From contig JABMCL010001960.1 in the NCBI GenBank assembly GCA_018857735.1, positions 547,501 through 611,500 of the forward strand: 64,000 nucleotides of DNA, written 5' to 3'. The notes beneath the pieces were generated by a model, which ran no database searches, was not told the DNA's origin, and was given only the letters and a program-made list of their open reading frames with translations. This document shows positions 1-11,670 of this stretch, piece by piece. The position numbers were made by a program, and so were the translations under genes. Numbering within the stretch: the stretch's first letter is position 1; the number at the start of each line of letters is the position of its first letter. This DNA comes from Alviniconcha marisindica. Its lineage: Eukaryota; Mollusca; Gastropoda; Provannidae.

Positions 1-110
1 TGATGTATGACTGTAGAGGCTCACTGGAATGGAGGAACCTCCTGTATGGCGCATCAGCAGGTCATCTGGAGGGCATGTGGGGAGTTTTTGGCCAGTCAGA
101 TCACCACTTT
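1..110. other. exon-like open stretch at window edge, strand uncertain
   Basis: Both strands are open here. On plus, a methionine codon at 3 opens a 36-residue reading that ends at a textbook donor (TTT then GTAAGT at 111). On minus, an acceptor-like AG at 108-107 opens a reading to the window edge, and its phase (completing an AG+N codon) fits the donor of the minus exon at 1497-2782. The minus acceptor has a poor pyrimidine tract, while the plus donor is near-perfect. I do not recognise either peptide. It could be a plus-strand exon of another gene or the next exon of the Q-rich gene. Confidence 0.3.
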
Positions 111-1496
111 GTAAGTTTCACATGGATGCAAAAATGACTGACCCATACATGCTTTTTCTACACATTTGCATATACCATACGCAGTTTTAAGAAAACCTAG
201 TGCAATCCCTGGTAAGCACTGCAGACCAAAAAAAAGTGCATGGGTCTAAGAAGCTTTTAATTTTTATCATCCGAGGTACAGGCATGATTTAGTCCAGTAT
301 CTGTGCCTAACAAGAGGATAAAGTACAGCACTGAGAGCAGGTAAAGCAAAGATCAAAGCCAAGACCTGTGTGGGTTAGGTGCTCTAAGTATCCATTATTA
401 TTATTATTAAGACTGCCACTGTGCTAAAACAGTAGCCAGTCAGAGTGACAACCCCTCAGCCACTTCAACCCCTCCATCACCACTGGATTTAAACACACTT
501 TATTAGTTTATATGACAACAAAACAAAAAAGACTTTGCATACATGTATAACATATTTGTATGCCTAAACTGCATGTTTGTATCCAATGAAGAGATCTACA
601 GATAAATGATTTTTACTTTAAATTTAACGCTTAGTTGATTGTGTTGACCCAAGGCAAAACACAACAAAGTTTATCTAATATCAAACACTACTTATATTGT
701 TATAAGTTATATTCAGTGGAATAGGCAGACCTGCATTGTTACTTCATCTTTATTTGCTATTGGGTGGTTCAGTGAAGCTGGTTTGCATGAGTGAATGCCC
801 TTTGTAATCTTTCGCACAAGAAGTCATGAGAGGTTGCAGTGTCACTTCCAGGCCAATTTCTGAGTAGGCATTGCTTCACACTGTGTATAACAATGGAAGT
901 TAAACCTAGAATTGCGAAGCAGCACAAAAGCCACCACTACTGCAGTTGCAAAAATTATTGGGGAAAGGGGATGGAGGGTGGGAAAAAAGTGTCTTTGCGT
1001 CATTTTTTGGTTGTCCAGAAGATCGCGAGTTCATGGAAAAAATGTGTTTTGGGGCATCCTATAGCACGAGCAACAAGTTATTGCTTGTTGCCAGACACAT
1101 TCTGACTACGGGCCTCCAGAAATGCCTTTAAAATTGGCAGTGTAAAATTCGCAAATTCACTGTCACTGCCTTCCATTGTGAAGAAAGTATGCACCGGAAG
1201 TAAAAGCAGCCAAGGGACTTAAGCGATGCCGGGAAAATGTCAAGGTAGTTAACAGCCCCACCTGAACCACCCAATACCTGTAAGCAACTTGCTGTGCTAC
1301 TTTATCTTTATTTGCAATACCTATAGTAACTTGCTGTGTTACTTCATGTTGATCTTTATTCACTATACCTGTGTTGGTGTGATGTCTGTTGAGTGCTAAT
1401 TAACACCCTTATTTGTTGTTGCTATATCTGTAGCAACAGTGTGCTACAAGTTAGTAATTATCTACTGGACAGTATGTAATCTTAGGTTGTACTCAC
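111..1496. other. non-coding stretch, probably intron
   Basis: No supportable coding sequence. A short motif (TTACTTCATCTTTATTTG and variants) occurs near 738, 1297 and 1338. A short inverted repeat pairs 755-771 (ATTGGGTGGTTCAG) with 1262-1276 (CTGAACCACCCAAT). An ATT trinucleotide run lies near 395-408. Confidence 0.5.
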
Positions 1497-2782
1497 CTAT
1501 CATCCCAGTCCATGTCAAAGTCAGAATCTTGATATTCCTCCCGTCGTCTCTTCCAGCCCCCTCTCCCTCTCTCATCAAAGCCTTCAGCTTGGGGGGCCTC
1601 GGACTTGTTGCCCTTAGCTGGCAGTCTACTGAACTCCTCCCGGGACCTCCTCAAATCTGAACACTTGTCTTTCCTGTAGCATTTGCCATCATAAGGGCTG
1701 TGTTCAAGTGATGTTTTGTCTTCTTCTAGCTCACTATCCCACAAGTCCCTGGAGCTAGCAGAATCACTGGCATAGCTGCAGTCTCGCTTGTCTCTGGTGT
1801 ACTGTGAGCTGCTGGATCTGTGGCTGTAGCCCCTGTCTGTGTTTGTGGCTTGTCGTTTTCTCTGACTGTGACCCTGAGACTCCCATGACACTGGGGTGCC
1901 TCTGGAACTAGAGTCTGTGTCAGTCCTGCTTGACAGAGAGTCTGAAATGTAGGAACCGTCAAATGAGTAGCTAGTCCGCCTGTCAGGGCTTATTCTGCAC
2001 TTCCTATTGTTTTCTTGATCAGGATTGCCCATCTTTGAACTACCCTCTTTTTGCAAAGAGAACTTGTCATCTTTACTGCCCTGGCTAAAATGTTGTGAGT
2101 TTATCGGAAACCTGGGTCCTGCATTCATTGGCTGATTTCTGGTCCATTCCTGTGAACCTCTTTCATCAAGACCTTTTTTATCTTTAAACGGAGGTCGGTA
2201 GTTTCTGAATGGTGGGCTTTGACCAGGAACAGGGCCATCAAAGTGTTGCCATGGAAATGGTGGTCGATGAGATAGTCCATTGCTAGGACCTGGTCGAGGC
2301 ATTCTGTTGTTCGGAGCAAACCTGGGATTGCTCAAGCCTGTACTTCTGGGCGTCATAATGTGTGGCAGGCCAAGAGGTCTATGTTGTTGCTGATGATGTT
2401 GATGCTGTGGGGTTTGCTGAAGTTGTTTCTGTAGATGTTGTTGCATCTGAAGTTGAAGCTGTTGTTGTTGCTGAAGATGGCCTGGCATCATTCCACTGGC
2501 AGGAGCCATCAAGCTGCGTTGTTGCAGGAGTTGATGGGGATGACTGAATCGGACACCCCCTTTCTGGTTAGCGTTAATACTGGCTGCTGCAACTGCAGCA
2601 ACGGCCAAGTGGGGCTGTACTCTGCTGGCCGGGCTCAGATTGTGGCTGATACCTTGTTGCATTCCCACCATGCTCCCTCCATGAATGCCCTGGCCACTCC
2701 CCATCCTCACCTGTTGCGGGTAGTGGGGTGGACCACAGGGGCTTATGCCACCCTGATTTGGACCACCCCTTGGATGTATACC
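1497..2782 (-). CDS. internal exon of an unidentified Q/H-rich, RS-like protein
   Basis: A 1286-nt open exon on the minus strand, about 428 codons. It is bounded by an acceptor (TGTGTGCAG ending at 2783) and a donor (GTGAGT from 1496), so the apparent stop just after it is intronic. The N-terminal half is Gly/Met/Pro-rich, then a Gln/His block (about residues 100-135 of the exon) and a Pro/Arg/Phe segment. The C-terminal half is rich in Ser, Arg, Asp and Glu with RS-like dipeptides, a basic cluster (GWKRRREEY) and an acidic end (DSDFDMDWDD). No catalytic domain or classic RNA-binding fold is visible. The composition fits a disordered nuclear protein of RNA processing or transcription, which is inference only. 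Neither flanking exon is assigned: upstream exons should lie above 2783, downstream ones at lower coordinates. The long open frame, both splice sites and the biased but non-repetitive composition make coding status likely. Confidence 0.75.
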
Positions 2783-3926
2783 CTGCACACAGATTGTATG
2801 ATAAAATAAATGTACAGCAAGTCAATGCAAGGCCAAAGTCAATCTGACCCAAGGGGCCATGCCAACATAGCCTGGTCAATGTTCTGCTATATTCATTACT
2901 CCGCGATTTTGTGAAAAGCCCACTGGATTTTAACCATTAAATTTTAAGTAAAATGTGATAAACATTCAGTACCAGGAATTTGTAACTCTACAATCAGCTT
3001 GAGACAACCTAAATTAAATACAAAACAAATTGACTGAAGCATTCCTTTCTGCCTTCTGCAGTGCTCCCCTCTCTCAAGTACACATCCTGAAATTAATAAC
3101 AGTCATTAATTAATATCACACATAATAATACTTAATAGTAATACTAATTACACTAAATTTATAGATTTTCTAATGCATGCATGTATTCAGTGGCTAACCA
3201 CACTGCTCTCAATCACTCTGTGTCAGCATGTGCTATAGAAAAAGGAGGACAGGTGTTAGTAAGAGTATACTATTACTGTAAAGTGTTAACAATAGCATGG
3301 AGCCTTACACTGTTACTGAATATTATTACACCAACCTAGTACTTACAGAAACAAAAATGATAGATTTTCAGATTTACCACCCAGTTAATCATGAGATGAC
3401 AACAATAACATTTAATTCTAACAAACATATAATGTACAAGTTTACAAGTGTGAAAGAGTATTTTGAAATCCTCACATAAAACTTATTCTGTCAATTTCTT
3501 AATCACAATGCCTTCTTCACTTCAGCAAAGTCAGACTGCTACCAAAATGTTTTAATTCTGATAGTGCTAGACATTTTTCAGACCAGTTTGACATGTAAAA
3601 TATATTATATCAATAAGGTGGCAAAAGTGGTTCACAGAAACCAGTCAGTCTGATCAGAAACACAACAGTCTATATTACTACCATAGCTCTACAAACAAAC
3701 CCTTTGCTCCCCTCCCTGTCTTGAACAGTGAACACACATAAAATACATACACCTGCACACAACATAATACACACACACTACACACTTGCTGAGTTGCTGT
3801 TTGTTTGTCTCTCTCTCTCACACACACACTTCTAGTTCCATGCCATATGTGCACTCTCTCACTGTGCTTCGTTGTTGTTGTCATTGGTGTGTGTGTGCGT
3901 GCATGCGCACGTGCATGCGTGTGTGC

Positions 3927-3990
<64 letters not shown>

Positions 3991-4329
3991 GGTCAAACAA
4001 AATAATAGCCAGTACATCTGACTGATTCAGTGACTGTGTGTGTGCATGCGCACGTGCGTGCGTGCATGCGTGTGTGTGTGTGAGAGAGAGAGAGATCGGT
4101 CAAACAAAATAATAGCCAGTACATCTGACTGATTCAGTGACTGCTGATCCCCCTCCCCACCCCTTCCCCAATATATATATATATATATATATGCTGATCT
4201 TAACCAGCAAAAATACTGGAAATTAGCAAAACCTGTCTCACACTGGTTTGAAAAATGTCTAGATCATTGATTCTGCCACTTTGGAGGGTTGTGGAAAAAG
4301 AAAAGAAAAAAGAACTAGCTGTTACTAGT
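2783..4329. other. intronic/non-coding stretch with GA microsatellite and a local duplication
   Basis: No exon seen. A GA run spans about 3927-3988. The 47 bp from 3988 to 4034 recur at 4095-4141 together with the preceding TG/GA tract, so this is a microsatellite-anchored tandem duplication. An AT run at about 4170-4192 is followed by TATGCTGATCTTAAC, a dispersed repeat that recurs near 14435-14450. Confidence 0.6.
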
Positions 4330-4850
4330 GTTAGTCTATTTGTCATGGGCAGGCTCTTGAGTGATGTAAGACTAACTGCCTGACTCCTAGGGCAGGTCTT
4401 GGGCTGGCACTGTCAAGTCAGAGGGAGGGGGGGCAGAGACAAGTTGTTTCAGTCCCTGATGGTCTTGGGGGGAAAGCTGTAGTTTCTGTAGTCTGTTCTA
4501 CAAGTGATCTGTTTGAAGTGAAACTTCTTCTGTCCTCTTCAGCAGGCCCTGGCTGGTACAGTGGTAGGTAGTTGCTGCACATCATCACTTGGTACTTTTG
4601 CTGTGATCTTTTGTACCATGGTTATTCTGGCTGCTTTCCTCCAGTCTTGCAGGGCAGGCAATTTAAGCTCCACCAGCATCTCTTTGAAGTTTGACACTGG
4701 ATGTTTTTTTCTGCTTCTTCTTGTTTGTTTGTGTGTGTGTGTTGGTTTAAAGTGAAACTTGCTGTTCTGCATCGTACCTTTTTAATCTTGTTGATGTCCT
4801 TTTTGTTGTATGGACACCACACCACACTGGCATATATAATATTTGAGGAT
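4330..4850 (-). pseudogene. decayed non-LTR retrotransposon fragment (RT C-terminus)
   Basis: Minus-strand translations show, in broken frames, the region after the reverse-transcriptase core of CR1/Jockey-like LINEs: VVWCPYNKKDINKIKKV (near 4830-4780), then MLVELKLPALQDWRKAARIT and VQKITAKVPSDD (near 4680-4580), then a weak match to the usual C-terminal end near 4480-4400. A CA/TG microsatellite separates the first two pieces and frameshifts are present. It is 5' truncated and not functional. The clade assignment is approximate. Confidence 0.6.
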
Positions 4851-6059
4851 GAGATGCACGAAGGATCAAGTAAGTGAACACCTGGTCACCTGATCTTAGT
4901 TGTGCTAATCTTCAGATTTCTTAAACTTGACAGTAAAAGGACTAAAACCACTAAATATTTTTAGTAAAACTAAAACTAGTAAAACAAAATGTCCAAAAGT
5001 AAATGAAAGCACTAAATTGGATAACCCATACAAATGAAAGATCATGAGAATGAAACTAGTAAGAGTTCCCATTTAGTTTGACACTGAGTAAAAATGAAAC
5101 AATAAAATGTTGAATAATTAAGACTGCAAACTTTTTTCAGTGAGACGGAAACACTGTAGTCTGTTGGCAAAAGTGTTAGCACTGACAGTGGCTTGTGGCC
5201 TTACTGGTCTTACTCAAGACAGAAACAGTGTAAATACCAGTGGAATGGGTTTGCGAAGACCACTGGACACTTTTGAGTTCTTCTGAGCCCTTCCCAGGGC
5301 TAAAAAAACAACAAAAAAACTCTGTGTATTCACGCAATAGGACCTTAATCAATAATGTCACCCTTTAGACTATCACTCTGTATGCAAAATTATGCATTAA
5401 AATTTGCACAGTCAGGAATGAAAATACCCCTTAAACTCTGTCTAGTGGGTAATGACAACCACTGATTTTTTACCCAGACAAACATTCTAATGTAAACAAT
5501 GCAACACATTTTTGAAACTGCAGTGGAACAAACAGCAAGCATTATATGTGGCATCAAATGTGTTATGAATCAGTGACTAAAATATCTTGTCTATGTTGAC
5601 TGGCTGAACATTGCCTTTCACTTTATCCAGTCATGCAAACTGTACCTTGTAACTTGTGAATGTGAATGTTCTAATTTTTCTATGTTTATCACAATGGAAC
5701 TAAAGGCATGCCAAACTGAATGCAAAAGCACACTGAAGAATCAGCTGATGTGCTTACTCAACCAGTGAACCAAAATTCAGCAGACACTGAATTCAGAATA
5801 GCAAAAAGTAAGACTTGTAGTTCAGTGTTTTAGGAGTGTACCAGTTTTTGTAATGTTTTGTTTGTGTGTGTGCGCGCGCGTGCATGCGTGCGTGCGTGCG
5901 TGTGTGAGAGAGACGAATTGATCTGTCAGTCAAGGAAAAGCAGAGGAAGACAAAATGTCTTGTTGTGACTGCTAGTGCTATGGAAGTAATACTCAATAAC
6001 CAGGGGTTGTGCTGTCTTTTAGTGATTTGTGTCAACTGATGCAAGACATTACATATTTT
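4851..6059. other. non-coding stretch, no gene seen
   Basis: AT-rich sequence without a supportable exon. The only distinctive structure is an alternating purine-pyrimidine TG/CG tract at about 5862-5906, followed by a short GA run. Confidence 0.5.
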
Positions 6060-9000
6060 GCATTAGTGGTATGAAAAAAGGCATTCAGCATAACCTAGAA
6101 TTTGCACACAAAGCCAAAATGATGGAGTAACTTGACTGTAGCTGTACTCACAATCTGAAAGTGAGCAGACGAAAATAGTAAAAAGAAAGTCCATTCGTGA
6201 ACAAAAAATGTCAGTGGTTGCAACCCCTGAAATTAGGCTCATAGAAAAGGTGCTCCTGAATATAAGCATCATTGGTGATGTCACAGTCGACAAGCAAAAC
6301 CTGATGGACACATGCATCAAACACATTAAGAAAAATGCCATATATATGGGAAAGTAGAAATGTTCAGTGAATTTGCCATTCACAAATAGTTTGACTAGAT
6401 TGGAACATTGTACACAGCATCATTTTCTGAAGATAAACAGTGGAGCATATGGTATGTCTTCTAACTCAGTCCTTGTCTACTGCAGGACTTGGTAATGACA
6501 TGAAGATAAACAAAATCATGGCTGTCGCCATTTTTGCTTATTTGTATTCAGTGTCATACTGTCCACGTGCATTTTGCTTTCAATTTCTTAATCTTCCACC
6601 TTTGAGTAAATACTGCTATACACAGACAGTATGACTAGGCCTTTTTGGGTTGTTCCCAATTCCATTTCTGGGATCATGTCCTCTGTCAACTGACTGGAAA
6701 ATATCACTGATCAGTTTGGCAAGGTAGAGGCATATTCTGGTCAATCTGATACAGAGACCAATTCTTCTTCAGATACAGGTTCATTGTGGGGTGTCACCTT
6801 TTAGTCTGAAAACTATGGTCACTTATGTGTTTATTTCATCATTGTCCAGATTCTACCCTTCACTGACTGGACTTGCAATGCATGCTGGAGAGGAGTGCAG
6901 GGCAGAAATGACACTAAGTTTGCAAGTGTTGACTGATGTGGCAGCCACAAGTGAGCCATAACTTGTTGAATTGCTGCTCAGTAATTTTGCATATATATAA
7001 TATATATTATATGCCGAAGCAACATGTGGCTAAAATGTGTATGGCACTCGAAAAATGCAATATTTATGCAAAATATTGCAATGAGCGTGACCCCTAATAG
7101 TTGTGCTAACAATGTGATTCTGTTGATTAAACTGCCTCAGCTGGTGAGCTGCACCTTTTTCCTTTAACCCATTCCCAACATAGTTGGGAGTATTCAGTGA
7201 ATATAGTTGGTTCTTAATTGGGCAAACTTTTGCTTATAGTCCAAATGCGATGGAGCTATATTCGGGGTCCAAAAAGCTTTGCTTAACATGTTCTGGGAAT
7301 ATTTGCCCTATTCGACGAACCTTGCATCTGACTGGCTGAAAGCGGAGAGCTCTCCTGTGGATGAGGAAGAAAAAAAATGGATGACGGTATCGCTAGGTAC
7401 TTCACTCACTTTGGAGGGAATTTGCTTATTTGTTGACTTGTGGGAGGCGCAACCTTGTCTCTGGGACCCTGAATGATTTAGTAGTTAGTTGAATTCCTCT
7501 TCTCCCAGTATTTCCATCCCAACTAATATCAGTACCCAGTTTCTGCTACAGTCATTGTGTGTGTGTGTGTGGGTGGGGGGATGCGTGCATGCATGCGTGC
7601 ATGCGTGTGTTTGTAGTGCATTTTTGTTTGTTTTTTGTATAAATAATACTTTATGTAAATTATTTTGGTAGGACTATGCTCTACATGTGTATAGAATATT
7701 ATATTTAGGTTAATATGTATCATGTGAGTGCTCAGGGCATTGATGAGCACATGATAAATTACATTATTATTATTATCAACTACCCTGTGAGGGATGATTA
7801 AAATATATTGACTTGACGACTTGATGTTAGCCTACATTTTGGATCACGCTGTCTGCTGTGCTTCTGTCGCATGTTTGGGTTAAAGCTTGCATCTCATTAT
7901 AAGCCAGTTAAGAACGAAGTATAGTTTGCTGAACTGTCTGAACCATGTTCGGCAAACTATGAGCTCAATTAAGAAACAAATGAAAGTTCAATGGATACTC
8001 CGAACTATGTTCAGGGAAGTAAATGTTCGCCCAATTAAGAACTGGCTTTACACTTTCTATTTTCATTTTCTCTTCTATTGCACAGTTGACTTTTGTGTTG
8101 TGTAACCTGAATGCATGAATGTAGTTTTGATTACACACAATTTGTTTATTTTTAAATTAAATTTAGTATACAAAATGTAATCACATAATTAAAAACTAAT
8201 ACAGCAGGGGTCGCGCTCATTGCAAAATTTTGCGTAAATGTTGCATTTTTCGGGTGCCGTACGCATTTTAGCCACATCGCTGCGTCACCGTATGCAAAAT
8301 GTCAACACCGATTAAACAAGTTATGCCTTACTGGTGGATGCCGCGTCACTCAGCACTAGATCTACTTGCAAACTCAGTGTCATCTCAGCCGTTCAAGTCC
8401 AGTCAATGAAGGGCGGAATCTGGACAGCGAAATAAACGCGTAACTCCCCGTAAGCTACCGTAATTTTTGGACTATTAGGCAACGGTGATTTTTTTTCACT
8501 AAAATCTTATCCATGTGCCTTATTGTCAGCAGCGCCCTGTTTGTGAATAAAATTTGCATACTTTTCCGAAAAAATAAAATGATTAATTTGAAACCAAATT
8601 CCTTATGAACCCATATAGATCTGGAAGAAGATTGGTTCCCGTATCAGACTGGCCAGACATTTTGCCGAACTGATCAGTGATATTTTCCGGTCAGTTGACG
8701 GAGGACATGATCCCAGATATGGAATTAGGAACCAAGCAGTATGCCTACTTTGTCAGTGTGTAATATTATCAGAATTTACTCAAAGGTAGAAGACTACAAA
8801 ATCGAAAACAAAACATGTGTCAACACCAAACACGAATGAGAGAAAATGGCAGCAGTCTCAACTTCATCTCATTACTAAATCCCAAGGTAGACGAGAACTG
8901 GGTTTACCGACATCGTCTGCTGCAGTGCTTCCTTGAAAATGATGCCGTGTAAGATGTTCCGAGCTACTCAAACTTTTTCTGTGACCGGTAAATTTACTGA

Positions 9001-9130
9001 ATGTTACCACATTTTTTGTGCACGGATAGACCTTCTTTTTACTATTTTTGTCTGCTCACGTTATAGACCGTGAGCTACAATCAGGTTACTTCATCATTTT
9101 GGCTTTGTAATGTGCATTAATGCTAGATTA
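6060..9130. repeat. large imperfect inverted repeat (arms of about 1 kb)
   Basis: The left arm (about 6060-7245) and right arm (about 8010-9130) match when one is reverse-complemented. Landmarks pair in order: 6105-6200 with 9020-9110 (CATCATTTTGGCTTTG), 6645-6790 with 8610-8735 (ACTGATCAGTGATATTTTCC), 6860-6965 with 8310-8410, 7015-7095 with 8208-8285 (the ATGCAAAATATTGC region), and 7212-7225 with 8032-8045 (CCCAATTAAGAAC). The arms have diverged, by roughly a fifth by eye. The spacer holds an independent LINE 3' end. It may be two copies of one transposon in opposite orientation or one inverted duplication. No intact transposase is seen. Confidence 0.7.
7494..7775 (+). mobile_element. 3' end of a CR1/L2-like LINE
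   Basis: Matches the 3' end of the LINE at 39500-40937: CTAATATCAGTACCCAGTTT, a TG microsatellite, TTTTGGTAGGACT, then AATATGTATCATGTGAGTGC and a final ATT-repeat tail. Only C-terminal and UTR sequence is present, as expected of a 5'-truncated insertion. It lies in the spacer of the large inverted repeat. Confidence 0.75.
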
Positions 9131-9404
9131 AACAGTACGCATTTTTCGTGCCATTGACACAAAATATGTAACGTTCCGTGTCGGGTGACACAAATCTCTA
9201 AACGTAGGTAGTCCAAAGTGATTTTGAAAATCAATAATTGATTATCAGACTTTATATATTTGTATAGATCTTTTTTTTAATCTGATTTCAGTGATACCAA
9301 TTTTATGTTGATCACTTGAGTAGTTCCGAAGTTATGATTTTTTAAATATTTAATATTTTGGCCCAATTTGCCCACAAAATGCAAATTAGAGAAGTCCTGA
9401 GATT

Positions 9405-9560
9405 TAAGGTAAGTAAGTAATTTGGTGTTTTACGCCCAGTCAACCATTACAGTTATCTCAGGGCATTACACATTTTGTTGATACACAATATCTGTTAAAA
9501 ATATGTCCATGTTAAAAACTTATACGTATTCAGATTTTTTAAAAACAGTCGTAAGAAGTG
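9405..9560. mobile_element. short LINE 3'-end relic
   Basis: Shares TTGGTGTTTTACGCCCAGTC and a following TATCTCAGGGCA motif with the 3' end of the RNase-H LINE at 14925-15005, including a short TAAG-type repeat at the terminus. More decayed versions seem to be present near 17970-18000 and 19505-19550. Confidence 0.6.
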
Positions 9561-9941
9561 GGTAAAACACAAACTGGAAACCTTTTCTCAAATATACATA
9601 TATGCTTTCTCAAGTTGAGATTTAAGGTCCCATCTGGAAGCTATTTTGCATATATAACCTGTCTAATATTTAGGAATCTCATTCTCCACAGTACAAATAA
9701 TAGGCCCAATTTTTTTGTAGATATTCATTTTGATTATTCTTCCAGATATTTCACATCAAACTTGCTATATTCATAAAAAAAGGCCATCCGTCAATCTTAA
9801 AAATGGTAAAAAAAACATAACTCCTCTTCTACTTGTATCACCTTACCTTTTGTACCAAAATAACCACAGTTAAGAACTCTGCATGATGCCATACTTTTCT
9901 GATTGATCACAGAAAATAATTTAAAAGTCCATTTTTTTCAG

Positions 9942-10111
9942 GGTGACCTTGCATCACCTTACAGGCCCCGTTTCAAGGGCATATGTGCGGAAGCGATGTC
10001 CCCCAAATCCTCTGTCTCCAGCATCCTGAAACTGTTGCTAAATGGATTGACTTCAAACCCCCATTTCAAAACAAAGTGCACAGCAGTCTCGGCTATGTCT
10101 TCTTTTTGCAG
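9942..10111 (+). other. possible exon, weak
   Basis: A strong acceptor-like run (ATTTTTTTCAG ending at 9941) and a donor-like GTATAT at 10112 bracket an open plus frame of about 56 codons that includes MSPKSSVSSILKLLLNGL. The minus strand is also open here. No family is recognised and the segment lies inside a candidate mobile element, so it may be transposon-derived or chance. Confidence 0.2.
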
Positions 10112-10787
10112 GTATATATGAAATGAATAAACCCAAAATTTGCAACAGAAAGTGAGTGTAATCATATATGTGTACTTCAGTATACCTATGCTCCTTTCAG
10201 ACACTTGATCTAGATCTAATTTCTGAGTAACAGTGCATGCTTCCCGAGTGCTGATGTCAGTAAAACAATAGATCCACTCATCCATTTACAGACTGAATCA
10301 GTCACTTTTGTTGCAAATGTTGGCTTCATTGGCTAGATCTGTTTGAGTGATTCTGATAATATTTGTGGCCCAAAATGGCACTTGAAATGTCCCAGGAATT
10401 TCCGACTGTCTCCTTGGATGTTACCAATAACGCCTCTCCTAGACTGTCATTAGTAGAAAAGTTTGCTAAAATTGCTGTTTATAAATAAATTTGTCGATCA
10501 TCCCATCAACACCCAAACCAGCTCTCACCCGTGTTTGCGATCGTTCACAGACTGCTTCATTTTTCATTTTTACTGACAAAAGCATTCGTTTGACAGCTTA
10601 ATCTGGCTTTCAAGAAAAAGATTAATAATTTTACTCATCAACAAGATCGTTTACACGCAACGTAGAACACTCTGATAGTGGAGAATCCACCAACTTGGCA
10701 CGCACGATCGCTTATGCGGTCGCCTCAGCGGCCATGGCTGACCGTGCGGCTGTGGTAATAAAATCTCTTTGTTATCACGTTTCGGCG

Positions 10788-11060
10788 GCTGAGTGTTGGA
10801 CATATGAATAGTTTTTAACTCTTATTTTAGTATAACTTTGAAGAAGAAAGATTGATCTTTCTGCTGATATTTTTTAGGAGAGTGTCTGTGGTCTAAAAAT
10901 AGTACAAAATCCATTAAACACATTTCAAACAACTTTATTCAGGACTTCTGCTTGTCGAAGGCAGCCATCATGGTTATGGAAAGAAAGCTTAGCAACAGCA
11001 CTTTTGATTGATATATATTTCATTATGGCTGGACTAACGTACGTCCAACACTCCGCATCT
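10788..11060. mobile_element. small TIR element (MITE-like), nested
   Basis: GAGTGTTGGACATATG at about 10790 pairs with the reverse complement of CGTACGTCCAACACTC at about 11039. The termini are about 16 bp with two mismatches around a 0.26-kb non-coding interior. This is typical of a non-autonomous DNA transposon. No clear target duplication was identified. Confidence 0.45.
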
Positions 11061-11342
11061 GAAAACTGCTTACAGAGAGCAGTGTTTGCAGCCTATGAGC
11101 ATCACTGACAGAAGGCAGCGCTTAGGGGTACCGAGATTGGGGTGAATTTTCACACTCTTTTTCAAAGCATAATAAACATAACAACACAGTTAGGAAGACG
11201 AGACATGAAGCTTTTCTCAACAGTAATTTTGACTGATATTGGACCAAAAACACACAAGAAATCCGTCAATGAAAATTGCTAAAACTAGACCAACTTAGTT
11301 AAGCGGAACGCAGCCGAGAGCACTTTGGACTACCTACTAAAA

Positions 11343-11637
11343 GGCAGTGTGACTCCTGTACAGTAATAGAGCCATATATAAAATATACATATAATTGATA
11401 ACTATGCTCTTCCTCTTAGTCTTAGTAGAACAGTGGAAGTAGAACAAACATGCAGCAGCCAGCACCAACCATTTAAATTGAATATAAATAAATTCAAAGA
11501 CCTGGACAGACTGAGACTGGACTATTGAGATATTTGGTACATGGTACTGGCAATAAACAATAATTCCAGTACCAACCCTCAGTTAGCCAGTACAGTTAAC
11601 ATTACCTAGGCCTAATAATATGCCCAGGTTTCCACTG

Positions 11638-11670
<33 letters not shown>

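Larger units (their letters stand above)
9203..11342. mobile_element. candidate TIR-bounded element
   Basis: GTAGGTAGTCCAAAGTG at about 9206-9222 recurs reverse-complemented near 11323-11339 (CACTTTGGACTACCTAC). The 2.1-kb interior is higher in CpG than its surroundings in places (10650-10780) and contains a LINE 3' end, a nested smaller element and an exon-like segment. No transposase was recognised, and one 17-bp inverted match is modest evidence, so the boundaries are tentative. Confidence 0.35.

Noticed and set aside
9959..10285. 108-codon minus frame
   Set aside because: No homology recognised, and the opposite strand has better splice signals. Left as a weak possible exon only.
10734..10812. 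ATG in ideal Kozak context as a gene start
   Set aside because: The frame is only about 26 codons, with no convincing donor and no continuation found.
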